Of a stretch of 31,201 nucleotides of DNA, positions 1-6,814 are shown in pieces; within the stretch, counting starts at the first letter, position 1; each line of letters begins with the position of its first letter. Position numbers and translations under genes: made by a program. The DNA comes from PALSA-505 sp036496025 (GTDB lineage Bacteria > Actinomycetota > Actinomycetes > Streptosporangiales > Streptosporangiaceae). Under the pieces are notes generated by a model, which ran no database searches, was not told the DNA's origin, and saw only the letters and a list, made by a program, of their open reading frames with translations. The stretch lies in contig DASXLW010000240.1 in the NCBI GenBank assembly GCA_036496025.1, positions 1 to 31,201 of the forward strand, read 5' to 3'.

Positions 1-4
1 GCCG

Positions 5-1390
5 TTACAGCTCGACGCCGAGTAGGGCATCCACGGCGTCGCGGATAAGGCGGCCCCCGCCCGTCGCGGAGCCGGCGAGCACCGCTTCGGCCCACTGATC
101 CACTGCGGCAAGCGCGCCGGGCGCGTCGAGATCGTCGGCCAACCGGTCCCGAACGCTGGCCAGGGCCCGGCGGGCCGGCGAGTCGGACGGGTCCGCCGCC
201 CCGGCCGCGCCCGGATCGCCCCCGGCCACCCCCCGGTCGGTCCCGGCCACGCTCCGGTCGGTCCCGGCCACGCTCCGATCGGCCCCGGCCACGCTCCGAT
301 CGGTCCCGGCCGCGCCCGGATCGGCCACAGTCGCGCTCCGGTCGGCGGCGGCCACGGCCGAACGCCATCTGGCCAGCCGCTCCTCCGCGGCCGCGAGCCC
401 AGCGGCGGTCCAGTCCCAGTCGTCGCGATAGTGGTGGGCGAGCAGGGCCAGCCGGATCGCTGCGGGCTCGGTGCCATCGGCCACCAGATCCGACACGAAC
501 ACCAGGTTCCCCAGCGACTTCGACATCTTCTCGCCGTCCAGCCCCACCATCCCGGCGTGCGCGTAGCGGCGGGCGAACGCGGCCGCGCCGCCCCCGCCGA
601 ACGCGGCCCGGGCGTGCGACGCGCTCATCTCATGGTGCGGGAAGATCAGGTCAGTGCCGCCGACCTGCATGTCGAACACCGTGCCCAGGTACTCGGTGGA
701 GATCGCCGCACACTCCACGTGCCAGCCGGGCCTGCCGTCGCCGAACGGGGACGCCCAGGACGGCTCACCCGGCCGCGCGGCCAGCCAGACCAGGGGGTCC
801 AGCGGGTCCTTCTTGCCGGGCCGCCCCGGGTCGCCGCCGCGCTCGGCGAACAGCTTCACCATCACCCGCGGGCTCAGCCTGGACAGCGAGCCGAACAACG
901 GGTCGGCCGACCGGGGGAAGTACAGGTCCGCGTCGAGTTCATACAGCGCGCCGCAGTCGGCGAGCCGGGCGGTGAACCGCTCGATCAGCGACATCGCCTC
1001 GACGGCCCCGACCAACCGCGACGGCGGCAGGACGCGGAGCGCGTGCATGTCGGCGCGGTACCTGTCGATCTCGCGGTCGGCCAGCTGCCGCCAGTCCGCA
1101 CCGTCCCTGGCGGCCCGCTCGAGCAGCGGGTCGTCCACGTCCGTGACGTTCTGCACGTAGATCACCTCGTGGCCCGCGTCCAGCCAGGCCCGCAACAGCA
1201 GATCCCAGGCGGTGAAGGTGGCCGCGTGCCCGATGTGGGTGGAGTCGTAGGGGGTGATGCCGCACGCGTACATCGTCGCCACATGGCCGTCGGCCGCGAC
1301 GAGCAGCTCACCGGTCGCCGTGTCCCGGATCCGCGGCTCGGGCCCGGTTCCGGGCAGCTCGGGGACGGGTACGCCGCGCCAGGACTCCAT
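5..1390 (-). CDS. mshC: Cysteine:1D-myo-inosityl 2-amino-2-deoxy-alpha-D-glucopyranoside ligase (mycothiol biosynthesis)
   Basis: MshC uses ATP to join cysteine to GlcN-Ins, the third step of mycothiol synthesis in the cytoplasm of actinobacteria. The 461-residue product has the class I cysteinyl-tRNA-synthetase fold. The zinc-site segment CGITPYDST is at residues 43-51, the HIGH motif at 52-55 and KMSKS near 285. The length exceeds the roughly 410 residues usual for MshC. The excess is an Ala/Gly/Asp/Arg seven-residue repeat at about residues 353-395, between the catalytic core and the C-terminal helices. The ATG start fits a leaderless transcript, with TAGCCT seven bases upstream. MshC is told from CysS by its short C-terminus and the actinobacterial context. 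The family assignment is firm; the role of the repeat is unknown. Confidence 0.95.
   Translation of the reverse strand: MESWRGVPVPELPGTGPEPRIRDTATGELLVAADGHVATMYACGITPYDSTHIGHAATFTAWDLLLRAWLDAGHEVIYVQNVTDVDDPLLERAARDGADWRQLADREIDRYRADMHALRVLPPSRLVGAVEAMSLIERFTARLADCGALYELDADLYFPRSADPLFGSLSRLSPRVMVKLFAERGGDPGRPGKKDPLDPLVWLAARPGEPSWASPFGDGRPGWHVECAAISTEYLGTVFDMQVGGTDLIFPHHEMSASHARAAFGGGGAAAFARRYAHAGMVGLDGEKMSKSLGNLVFVSDLVADGTEPAAIRLALLAHHYRDDWDWTAAGLAAAEERLARWRSAVAAADRSATVADPGAAGTDRSVAGADRSVAGTDRSVAGTDRGVAGGDPGAAGAADPSDSPARRALASVRDRLADDLDAPGALAAVDQWAEAVLAGSATGGGRLIRDAVDALLGVEL
205..350 (-). repeat. 21-bp tandem repeat inside mshC
   Basis: Consecutive copies end in CGGCCAC or CGGCCGC at 229, 250, 271, 292 and 313, an exact 21-bp period, with more diverged copies on each side. 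In protein they read as heptads of the type AGTDRSV. The period keeps the frame, so copy number can change without breaking the gene. Confidence 0.85.
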
Positions 1391-1397
1391 GGCCGCC

Positions 1398-1403
1398 AGG
1401 CTA
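1398..1403 (-). promoter_or_regulatory. -10 element of mshC (leaderless)
   Basis: TAGCCT on the minus strand lies seven bases before the mshC ATG, and no Shine-Dalgarno sequence is present. This matches the actinobacterial leaderless arrangement. Confidence 0.6.
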
Positions 1404-1583
1404 TCTTGCCGCGCCCGCCTCCCCCCGCGCTCGATCCGCCGAGGCCGTCCTCAGCGCCGTAGCTCGCCGTCCAGGGCGACGAGCCGGTCGCGGGTGCCTG
1501 CCGCCGGAGGCCGGTACCGCAACGCCGGGCTCGTCACGGTGCGCGGCGGGCAGCCGGGCGAATACCCAGGTGTTCTTCGGCGG

Positions 1584-3098
1584 TCAGGTCGCGCCGGGCT
1601 GATCAGCCTGCTCGAACGCGTAGGCCAGGGCGACCAGCCTCGGCTCGCTGCCAGGCGGCCCGGTGAACGACAGACCCACCGGCAGCCCCGCCACCTCGCC
1701 CGCCGGGACGGTCACCGACGGGTAGCCGGCCACCGCCGCGGGCGTCGAGGTGTGGAACACGTCGTGGTCGCCGAGGACGTAGTCGGTCAGCCAGGCGGGG
1801 CTCGCGGTGAGCGCGACGACGGCGTCCAGCCGGCCCGCGGCGAGCGGCACGTCCAGGGCCGCCCGGGCCAGCCGGGTGGCGTCGGCTCGGGCCGCGGTGA
1901 ACTCGGGATCGGCCGGGTCACCGCTACAGGCCTGCGCCCGCTCGAAGATCTCCTGGCCGAAGCGGGCCAGGACGGTGTCCGCATGCCGCTCGTTGAACGC
2001 GATCAGGCCGGCCAGCGTGGCCGGGTGGCTTCCGGGCAGCCCGCCCAGGTAGTCGTTCAGGTCGCGCTTGAACTCGTGCAGCAGGGCGGTGAACTCGGGC
2101 CCTTCGATCTGGCCGGCGCCGGGCAGATCGGCCGGATCCTGGACGTCGGCGCCGCAGCCGCGCAGCCGCGCCACGGCAGCGTCCAGCACCGCCTCGATCG
2201 CTACCCCGGCGTCGGCCGAGGCGCCCCGCCAGACGCCGACCCGCGCCCCGGCCAGTGCGGCCGGGTCCAGGTATTCGGTGTAGCGTGCGCCGTCGCGCCG
2301 TTCGGAAGAGCCGTCGAGCTCCCGGCTCACAGGGTCGGCGGGATCGACCGCGGCCAGTACCGAAAGCAGGGCCGCGGCGTCGGCCACGCAGGCGGCCATC
2401 GGGCCCGCCGTGTCCTGGGCCAGCGACACCGGCACGATGCCGGCCCGGCTGACCAGCCCGGTCGTCGGCTTGATGCCCACGATCCCGCAGGCGCTGGCCG
2501 GGCAGACGATCGACCCGTCGGTCTCGGTCCCGACGGCCAGCGGGGCCAGCCCGGCCGCGACCGCCACTGCCGAGCCCGAACTGGATCCGGACGGGTTACG
2601 GCCCGGCCCGCAGGGGTTGACGGCCTGGCCGCCCACGGTGCTCCAGCCGCTCGTCGAGCGGGTGGAGCGGAAGTTGGCCCACTCTGACAGGTTCGCCTTG
2701 CCGATGATCACGGCGCCCGCCGCCCGCAGCCTGGCGACCAGGAACGCGTCGTCGGGTTCGGTGTCCAGCAGCGCGGGCGAGCCCGCGGTGACCGGCATCC
2801 CGGCCACCTGGATGTTGTCCTTGACCAGCACCGGGATTCCCTCGAGCGGCCCGCGGACCGTCCCCGCGGCCCGGACCGCGTCGCTGGCCCGGGCGTCGGC
2901 CGCCGCGGCCGGGCTGACCGCGATGACCGCGTGCAGCCCGGGGTCGAGCTGCCTGATCCGCTCGAGGTAGAACGCGGTGAGCTCGGCCGAGGTCAGCGCG
3001 CCGGAAGCCAGTTCCTGCTGCAGCCCGCTGACCGACGCTGCGGCGGCCGTGATACCCGTCCCCGCAATGGCCTGCGGTGCGCCGGAGGGCTGCTGCAT
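1584..3098 (-). CDS. Amidase-signature family hydrolase
   Basis: This 504-residue enzyme belongs to the amidase-signature family, which hydrolyses amide bonds through a Ser-cisSer-Lys triad. The catalytic Lys is K93 in VLVKDN, the cis-Ser lies in the GSSSGS stretch at 171-176, and the nucleophile is S196 in ETDGSIVCP. The strong similarity to stand-alone amidases, and the absence of gatC or gatB nearby, argue against GatA of the glutamyl-tRNA amidotransferase. The substrate cannot be read from the sequence. No signal peptide is evident, so it is probably cytoplasmic. The ATG start is supported by TATCCT seven bases upstream (leaderless). It diverges from the YbaK-like gene. Confidence 0.92.
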   Translation of the reverse strand: MQQPSGAPQAIAGTGITAAAASVSGLQQELASGALTSAELTAFYLERIRQLDPGLHAVIAVSPAAAADARASDAVRAAGTVRGPLEGIPVLVKDNIQVAGMPVTAGSPALLDTEPDDAFLVARLRAAGAVIIGKANLSEWANFRSTRSTSGWSTVGGQAVNPCGPGRNPSGSSSGSAVAVAAGLAPLAVGTETDGSIVCPASACGIVGIKPTTGLVSRAGIVPVSLAQDTAGPMAACVADAAALLSVLAAVDPADPVSRELDGSSERRDGARYTEYLDPAALAGARVGVWRGASADAGVAIEAVLDAAVARLRGCGADVQDPADLPGAGQIEGPEFTALLHEFKRDLNDYLGGLPGSHPATLAGLIAFNERHADTVLARFGQEIFERAQACSGDPADPEFTAARADATRLARAALDVPLAAGRLDAVVALTASPAWLTDYVLGDHDVFHTSTPAAVAGYPSVTVPAGEVAGLPVGLSFTGPPGSEPRLVALAYAFEQADQPGAT

Positions 3099-3105
3099 GC
3101 CCCGC

Positions 3106-3111
3106 AGGATA
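3106..3111 (-). promoter_or_regulatory. -10 element of the amidase gene (leaderless)
   Basis: TATCCT on the minus strand is separated from the ATG by seven bases, and no Shine-Dalgarno sequence is seen. Confidence 0.6.
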
Positions 3112-3157
3112 GCCGGGCCGGCGCCGCCGGGACGGCTCGCCTCACCGGGCCGTGTCC

Positions 3158-3163
3158 TAGACT
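3158..3163 (+). promoter_or_regulatory. -10 element of the YbaK-like gene (leaderless)
   Basis: TAGACT is followed after seven bases by GTG at 3171. This placement favours the GTG over the in-frame ATG at 3177. Confidence 0.6.
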
Positions 3164-3170
3164 GCGCCGG

Positions 3171-3710
3171 GTGGAGATGAGCATCGGAGTGCTGCCGGCA
3201 GTGCCCGCCGCCGGGCGGCCTGACCTGCTCGCACCGGCGGTCGCGGCGGCGCTGGACGGGCTGTCCGGCCGCGACGGCGTGGGCGTGGCGGAGATCGACC
3301 CGGAGCTGGCGGACACGGCGGCGTTCTGCGAGCGGTACCAGGTCTCCCCCGCCGAGTCGGCCAACTGCGTGGTCGTCACCGGCAAACGGGACGGGCAGGC
3401 CAGGTTCGCCGCCTGCGTGGTGCTGGCCACGACGCGGGCCGACGTGAACGGCCTGGCCCGGCGCCGCCTGGACGTCAGGAAGGCGTCGTTTGCCGCTACC
3501 GAGCTGGCGGTGGCGGAAACCGGGATGGAATACGGCGGCATCACGCCCGTCGGGCTGCCGCCGGGCTGGCCGATTCTCATCGACGCCGCGGTGGCCGCCG
3601 CACCTCGGGTCGTGATCGGCAGCGGAATCCGGCGGTCCAAGCTCACCCTGCCGGGAGCGGTGCTGGCCGGCCTGCCGGGAGCCAAGGTGCTCGACGGGCT
3701 CGGACGCTAG
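3171..3710 (+). CDS. YbaK/EbsC-family aminoacyl-tRNA deacylase
   Basis: The protein, about 180 residues, matches the YbaK/ProX editing-domain family, which hydrolyses mischarged aminoacyl-tRNA in trans. Visible landmarks are the segment NCVVVTGK, the conserved basic stretch RRLDVRKASFAA carrying the lysine typical of the family, and the glycine-rich TGMEYGGITPVGLP loop that closes the substrate pocket. The C-terminal VVIGSGIRRSKLTLP is also characteristic. Which misacylated tRNA it clears is not visible. Start choice: GTG 3171 sits seven bases after TAGACT, giving a leaderless mRNA; ATG 3177 is the alternative. A strong hairpin follows immediately after the stop codon. Confidence 0.88.
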   Translation: MEMSIGVLPAVPAAGRPDLLAPAVAAALDGLSGRDGVGVAEIDPELADTAAFCERYQVSPAESANCVVVTGKRDGQARFAACVVLATTRADVNGLARRRLDVRKASFAATELAVAETGMEYGGITPVGLPPGWPILIDAAVAAAPRVVIGSGIRRSKLTLPGAVLAGLPGAKVLDGLGR

Positions 3711-3740
3711 CGCAGACCGCGAACGTTCGCCGGATCTGCG
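3711..3740. terminator. Hairpin terminator between convergent genes
   Basis: Directly after the deacylase stop codon an outer arm CGCAGA pairs with TCTGCG, and the core GCGAACGTTCGC is a perfect palindrome. There is no U-tract, as is common in high-GC actinomycetes. It could stop transcription from both sides. Confidence 0.6.
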
Positions 3741-3790
3741 GACGTGCCCAGGCCTGCGTGGCCCTGTCGGGTGAGATGGGCCAGGCAGGG

Positions 3791-4435
3791 TCAGGAGGAG
3801 GTGATGGTTTGCGCCGGCTTGACGTGGTACGCGCTGGAAAACGTGACCGCATCTCCGCTGTTGATCAGGCCGCCACAGCCCCTGACGTGGTAGAAGTGCA
3901 GGGTGGAGGCTTCGGTGCGGATCTTCAGCTTGCCCAGGCCGTTGTGGTAGTGGATCTCAGTCTGGCCGTTGTCGGCAGTGGCGCTGGTCCCGTCCACTGT
4001 GGCGTTGCACCCGGTCCCGGACACGCCGGCGTGAAGTCCGCTGATCGTCCCGGTCATCGTGCCGGCGGTCACAGCCGGGTCGTAGCTTTCAGCACTCATC
4101 GCCCACGGGAGATCGCGGGGCTTGATCGTGAAGGTCACCCCGCCCGGACCGGTGCACTGGCTCAGGGCCAGTGCGGTGACGGATCCGATGTTCGCGCCCG
4201 GCAGTCCGCTACCTGACTTGAATTGGCCTGCCCCCTTCATGCGCGCGCAGGCGAGTGAGTGCCCCGTGGTGACGTCCGCCAGCGTGAAATGCCCGGACTG
4301 AATCAGCGCGACGGTTCCGCCGGGCGAGACGTTCCATGTGGTAGCCGTGGTGGCCAGAGACGGCGCGGCGCTCAGGCCGGCCACCAGGGCCACCGCCCCG
4401 GCAGTCAGGAACACACTGCCCATGCGCTTCCCCAT
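3791..4435 (-). CDS. Secreted protein with four cysteines, function unknown
   Basis: The 214-residue product begins with a classical Sec signal: a basic N-terminus, a hydrophobic core at residues 8-23 and a likely cleavage after the Ala at 28 (SLA). The mature part is rich in Thr, Gly and Ser and has four cysteines (C63, C94, C143, C187), consistent with two disulfides. It ends in a short beta-rich stretch, YHVKPAQTITSS. Similar small secreted proteins are common in actinomycetes, but I know no biochemical function for them. The ATG start is set by a strong Shine-Dalgarno, GGAGGAA, at the right distance. It is transcribed alone. Confidence 0.82.
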   Translation of the reverse strand: MGKRMGSVFLTAGAVALVAGLSAAPSLATTATTWNVSPGGTVALIQSGHFTLADVTTGHSLACARMKGAGQFKSGSGLPGANIGSVTALALSQCTGPGGVTFTIKPRDLPWAMSAESYDPAVTAGTMTGTISGLHAGVSGTGCNATVDGTSATADNGQTEIHYHNGLGKLKIRTEASTLHFYHVRGCGGLINSGDAVTFSSAYHVKPAQTITSS

Positions 4436-4441
4436 GTGATC

Positions 4442-4449
4442 TTCCTCCC
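4442..4449 (-). promoter_or_regulatory. Strong ribosome binding site of the secreted-protein gene
   Basis: GGGAGGAA on the minus strand, about seven bases before the ATG, fixes the start. Several neighbouring genes lack such a site. Confidence 0.75.
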
Positions 4450-4593
4450 GAACTCAGGCAATCAGGCCCTGCTGCCGCCCGCGACTGAAATGCAATGGGC
4501 GACGACGCTACCAACACCGTCAGGAAACTGCCACCGGGTCATGCGGCATACCGGAGAACTTTTCCCGAACGGCGCTGGGCCGGACTCCCACCG

Positions 4594-5376
4594 TCACGGC
4601 AGCCACGACACGTGGCCGTGCAGCGTGGCATAACCCACGAAGGCACCGGTATCGATCAGCGTGTGAGCGATGATCATCGGGGTCACCCGCCCCCACCGCT
4701 TGTACAGGATGCCGAAGATCACGCCCATGATCGCGTTCCCGATAAACCCGCCGAAGCCCTGGTACAGGTGGTAGGAGCCGCGCAGCACCGCGCTCAGCGC
4801 GATCGCCCTGGATGGCCGCATGCCGAGTTGGTCCAGCCGGTTCAGCAGATAGCCGAGGACGACGACCTCCTCCAGGATGCCGTTGTGCGCCGCGGACAGG
4901 ACCAGGACCGGGATCCGCCACCAGACCGCGGGCAGGCTCTCGGCCACGACGTTCAGCGCGAACCCGAGCTTGTAGGCGGCCAGGTAGAGGGCCAGCCCGC
5001 TGCCGCCGATGAGCGCGGCCAGGATGACCCCCCTGAGCACATCCCGTCCCGGCTGGCTGGTATCCACGCCCAGGTCCGAGGGTCCCTCGCCGGAACGGGA
5101 CATGAGGTAGAAGACCAGCACGACCGGGGCGAAGCCGATGATGATGTTGGTGAGCTGCAGGAAGAGGTCCAGCAGCGGCCTGCCGGGAGCCAGTGAGCCG
5201 TTGAGCACCGCCTGCTGCTGGCCCAGCGCCTTCGGCGCGGTGAGCGAGCCGATCAGGGAGACGAACGCGTAGAGGCCGCTCGCGCCCAGCGACACCGCGA
5301 AGACGACAAAGATCTCCCAGCGGATCTGCCGGGGGGTGAGCGTCCGCGAAGTGGCTTCTTCCTGCTCGATCACCAC
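4594..5376 (-). CDS. CPBP-family intramembrane metalloprotease
   Basis: This 260-residue polytopic membrane protein belongs to the CPBP (CAAX protease/bacteriocin-processing, Abi) family. Its conserved blocks are all present: EE in GILEEVVVLGYLL (motif 1), the histidine in RGSYHLYQG (motif 2), and AHTLID (motif 3). These supply the glutamate and histidine ligands expected for the metal. The arginine of the classical EExxxR motif is replaced by Leu, a variant I have seen in actinobacterial members. About seven hydrophobic segments are visible. The substrate is unknown. GTG at 5376 lies six bases after TAGAGT, which suggests a leaderless transcript; the next codon is also GTG, so the start may shift by one. 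Confidence 0.88.
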   Translation of the reverse strand: MVIEQEEATSRTLTPRQIRWEIFVVFAVSLGASGLYAFVSLIGSLTAPKALGQQQAVLNGSLAPGRPLLDLFLQLTNIIIGFAPVVLVFYLMSRSGEGPSDLGVDTSQPGRDVLRGVILAALIGGSGLALYLAAYKLGFALNVVAESLPAVWWRIPVLVLSAAHNGILEEVVVLGYLLNRLDQLGMRPSRAIALSAVLRGSYHLYQGFGGFIGNAIMGVIFGILYKRWGRVTPMIIAHTLIDTGAFVGYATLHGHVSWLP

Positions 5377-5382
5377 TCTCGG

Positions 5383-5388
5383 ACTCTA
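5383..5388 (-). promoter_or_regulatory. -10 element of the CPBP gene (leaderless)
   Basis: TAGAGT on the minus strand, six bases before the first GTG. Confidence 0.55.
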
Positions 5389-5481
5389 ACCGCTGCGGAG
5401 CGGTACGCCAGCCGGCCGCCGCGTCCCAGGCAGACGCGACGGCCGGCAGGACCCGGCTTGACCGGGTCGGGAGGGCGGCTT

Positions 5482-5718
5482 CTACCGGAGGAGATGGTCG
5501 AAGTCGCCCTCCTTCACGCCCTCGATGAGGGCGCGGATCTCGGCTCGCGTATAGAGCAGGGCCGGGCCGTCGGGGTCCCGGGAATTGCGGATCGCGATCT
5601 CGTCGCCGGCCAGCCCGCCCAGTTCCACGCAGGCACCCTGCGAGTTGCTGCGACGGCTCTTCTGCCAGCAGACCGCCGTGAGCTTGGGCGCGGGGATCCC
5701 GTTGTACGGATGAGTCAT
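5482..5718 (-). CDS. DUF397 domain protein
   Basis: The 78-residue protein has the full DUF397 signature: WQKSRRSNSQGACVELG, then IAIRNSRDPDGPALLYTR and a C-terminal FDHLL. These small actinobacterial proteins are almost always encoded next to an XRE/DUF5753 regulator. Some pairs have been reported to act together in development and antibiotic regulation in Streptomyces, and a toxin-antitoxin-like behaviour has been proposed. Here its ATG overlaps the regulator's TGA (ATGA), so the two are co-transcribed and probably translationally coupled. The molecular activity is not established. Confidence 0.93.
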   Translation of the reverse strand: MTHPYNGIPAPKLTAVCWQKSRRSNSQGACVELGGLAGDEIAIRNSRDPDGPALLYTRAEIRALIEGVKEGDFDHLLR

Positions 5719-6650
5719 TGGTCCACTTCCTCAAGGATGCGGTTCAGGATGTCTGCGGTCTTTTCGGGCGGTTCGCTCTCTACGCTCAGGCGTTCCATGA
5801 CCTCGCTGTAGCGCTCAGAGTCTTCCCGCTTGTCCAGGTACAGGGCACTGGTCAGCTGCTCGAGGTACACCACGTCCGGCAGGTCATGCTCGGGGAAACG
5901 CAAGATGATGAACGACCCGGCCTCGGCGGCGTGCCCGCCGAAACCGAACGGCATCACCTGGAGCGTGATGTTCGGCTCCCTGGCCGCCTCGATCAGGCGT
6001 TGCAACTGGCCTTCCATCACGCCGGCCCCGCCGATGGGGCGGCGCAGCACCGCCTCGTCCACGACGGCCCACAGCCGGGGCGGACCGGGCTTGGTGAGCA
6101 CCTGCTGCCGTTCCATACGGAGGTTGACCCGGTGCTCGACCTCCTCCGGATCCGCCGCCCGCTGGCCGTGCTGGACGACGGCGCGCGCGTAGTCCGCCGT
6201 CTGCAGCAGCCCGGGCACGAACTGGATCTCATAGCTGCGGATGAGCGACGCGGCCTCTTCAAGGCCCACGAAGACCTGGAACCAGTCGGGCAGCACGTCG
6301 CTGTATTTGTGCCACCAGCCGGGCGAGTTGGCCTGCCGAGCCAGGTCCACCAGGGCGGCCCGCTCGCCGGGATCGTTGACCCCGTACAACGTCAGCAGGT
6401 CGGTGACGTCGCGCTCCTTGAAGCTGACCCGGCCAAGCTCCATCCGGCTGATCTTGGATCCGGAGGCGCGGATCGTGTAGCCGGCGTCCTCGCGGGTGAT
6501 GCCCCTGCGCTCACGCAACCTGCGCAGCTGGGAGCCCAGCAGGATGCGCAGCACAGTCGGGCCGCTGCCCGGCTGTACCGAGACCACGTCGAAGCCCTCA
6601 GGGGCGCCGGTGTCCGTCGCAAACACCTTCTCGTGTGCGGTCCCCGCCAT
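5715..6650 (-). CDS. XRE-family regulator with DUF5753 domain
   Basis: The protein, about 311 residues, has an N-terminal helix-turn-helix (LGSQLRRLRERRGITREDAG, then SKISRMELGRVSF) followed by a DUF5753 domain of about 180 residues (SYEIQFVPGLLQTADYARAV, NITLQVMPFGFGGH, VVYLEQLTSALYLD). This is the WhiJ-like architecture of actinomycetes. It is the partner of the downstream DUF397 gene, with a four-base stop/start overlap. I use the ATG at 6650; an in-frame GTG at 6665 would add five residues, and neither has a good ribosome site. Two 12-bp TGCA palindromes upstream are likely operators for autoregulation, which is inference. Confidence 0.92.
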   Translation of the reverse strand: MAGTAHEKVFATDTGAPEGFDVVSVQPGSGPTVLRILLGSQLRRLRERRGITREDAGYTIRASGSKISRMELGRVSFKERDVTDLLTLYGVNDPGERAALVDLARQANSPGWWHKYSDVLPDWFQVFVGLEEAASLIRSYEIQFVPGLLQTADYARAVVQHGQRAADPEEVEHRVNLRMERQQVLTKPGPPRLWAVVDEAVLRRPIGGAGVMEGQLQRLIEAAREPNITLQVMPFGFGGHAAEAGSFIILRFPEHDLPDVVYLEQLTSALYLDKREDSERYSEVMERLSVESEPPEKTADILNRILEEVDQ

Positions 6651-6700
6651 GTCCCACGAGCGCACCTATCGGCCGGTCCGTGCTGAGATGCACAACTCTT

Positions 6701-6730
6701 ATGCACGTGCATCCTGCGTTGCAGGTGCAA
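6701..6730. promoter_or_regulatory. Paired TGCA palindromes upstream of the XRE regulator
   Basis: ATGCACGTGCAT (6701-6712) is a perfect 12-bp palindrome. TTGCAGGTGCAA (6719-6730) has perfect five-base arms. Their centres are 18 bp apart, so they lie on nearly the same helix face. A further half-site, ATGCA, is at 6688-6692. The shared pattern is (A/T)TGCA-NN-TGCA(A/T). It lies 51-80 bp upstream of the XRE start and is a good candidate operator. Confidence 0.6.
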
Positions 6731-6814
6731 GACACCTCCGGAATGATAGCGCTTGTGGCCCTCAGTGCACGAGCAACTGCACCGTGATACTTCCCCGCCA
6801 TCCCCCGGATGACC

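Noticed and set aside
1391..1583. Minus-strand fragment ending AAGTRDRLVALDGELRR between the amidase and mshC
   Set aside because: It looks like a protein C-terminus, but the frame shifts within 60 bp and no start or homologous body is visible.
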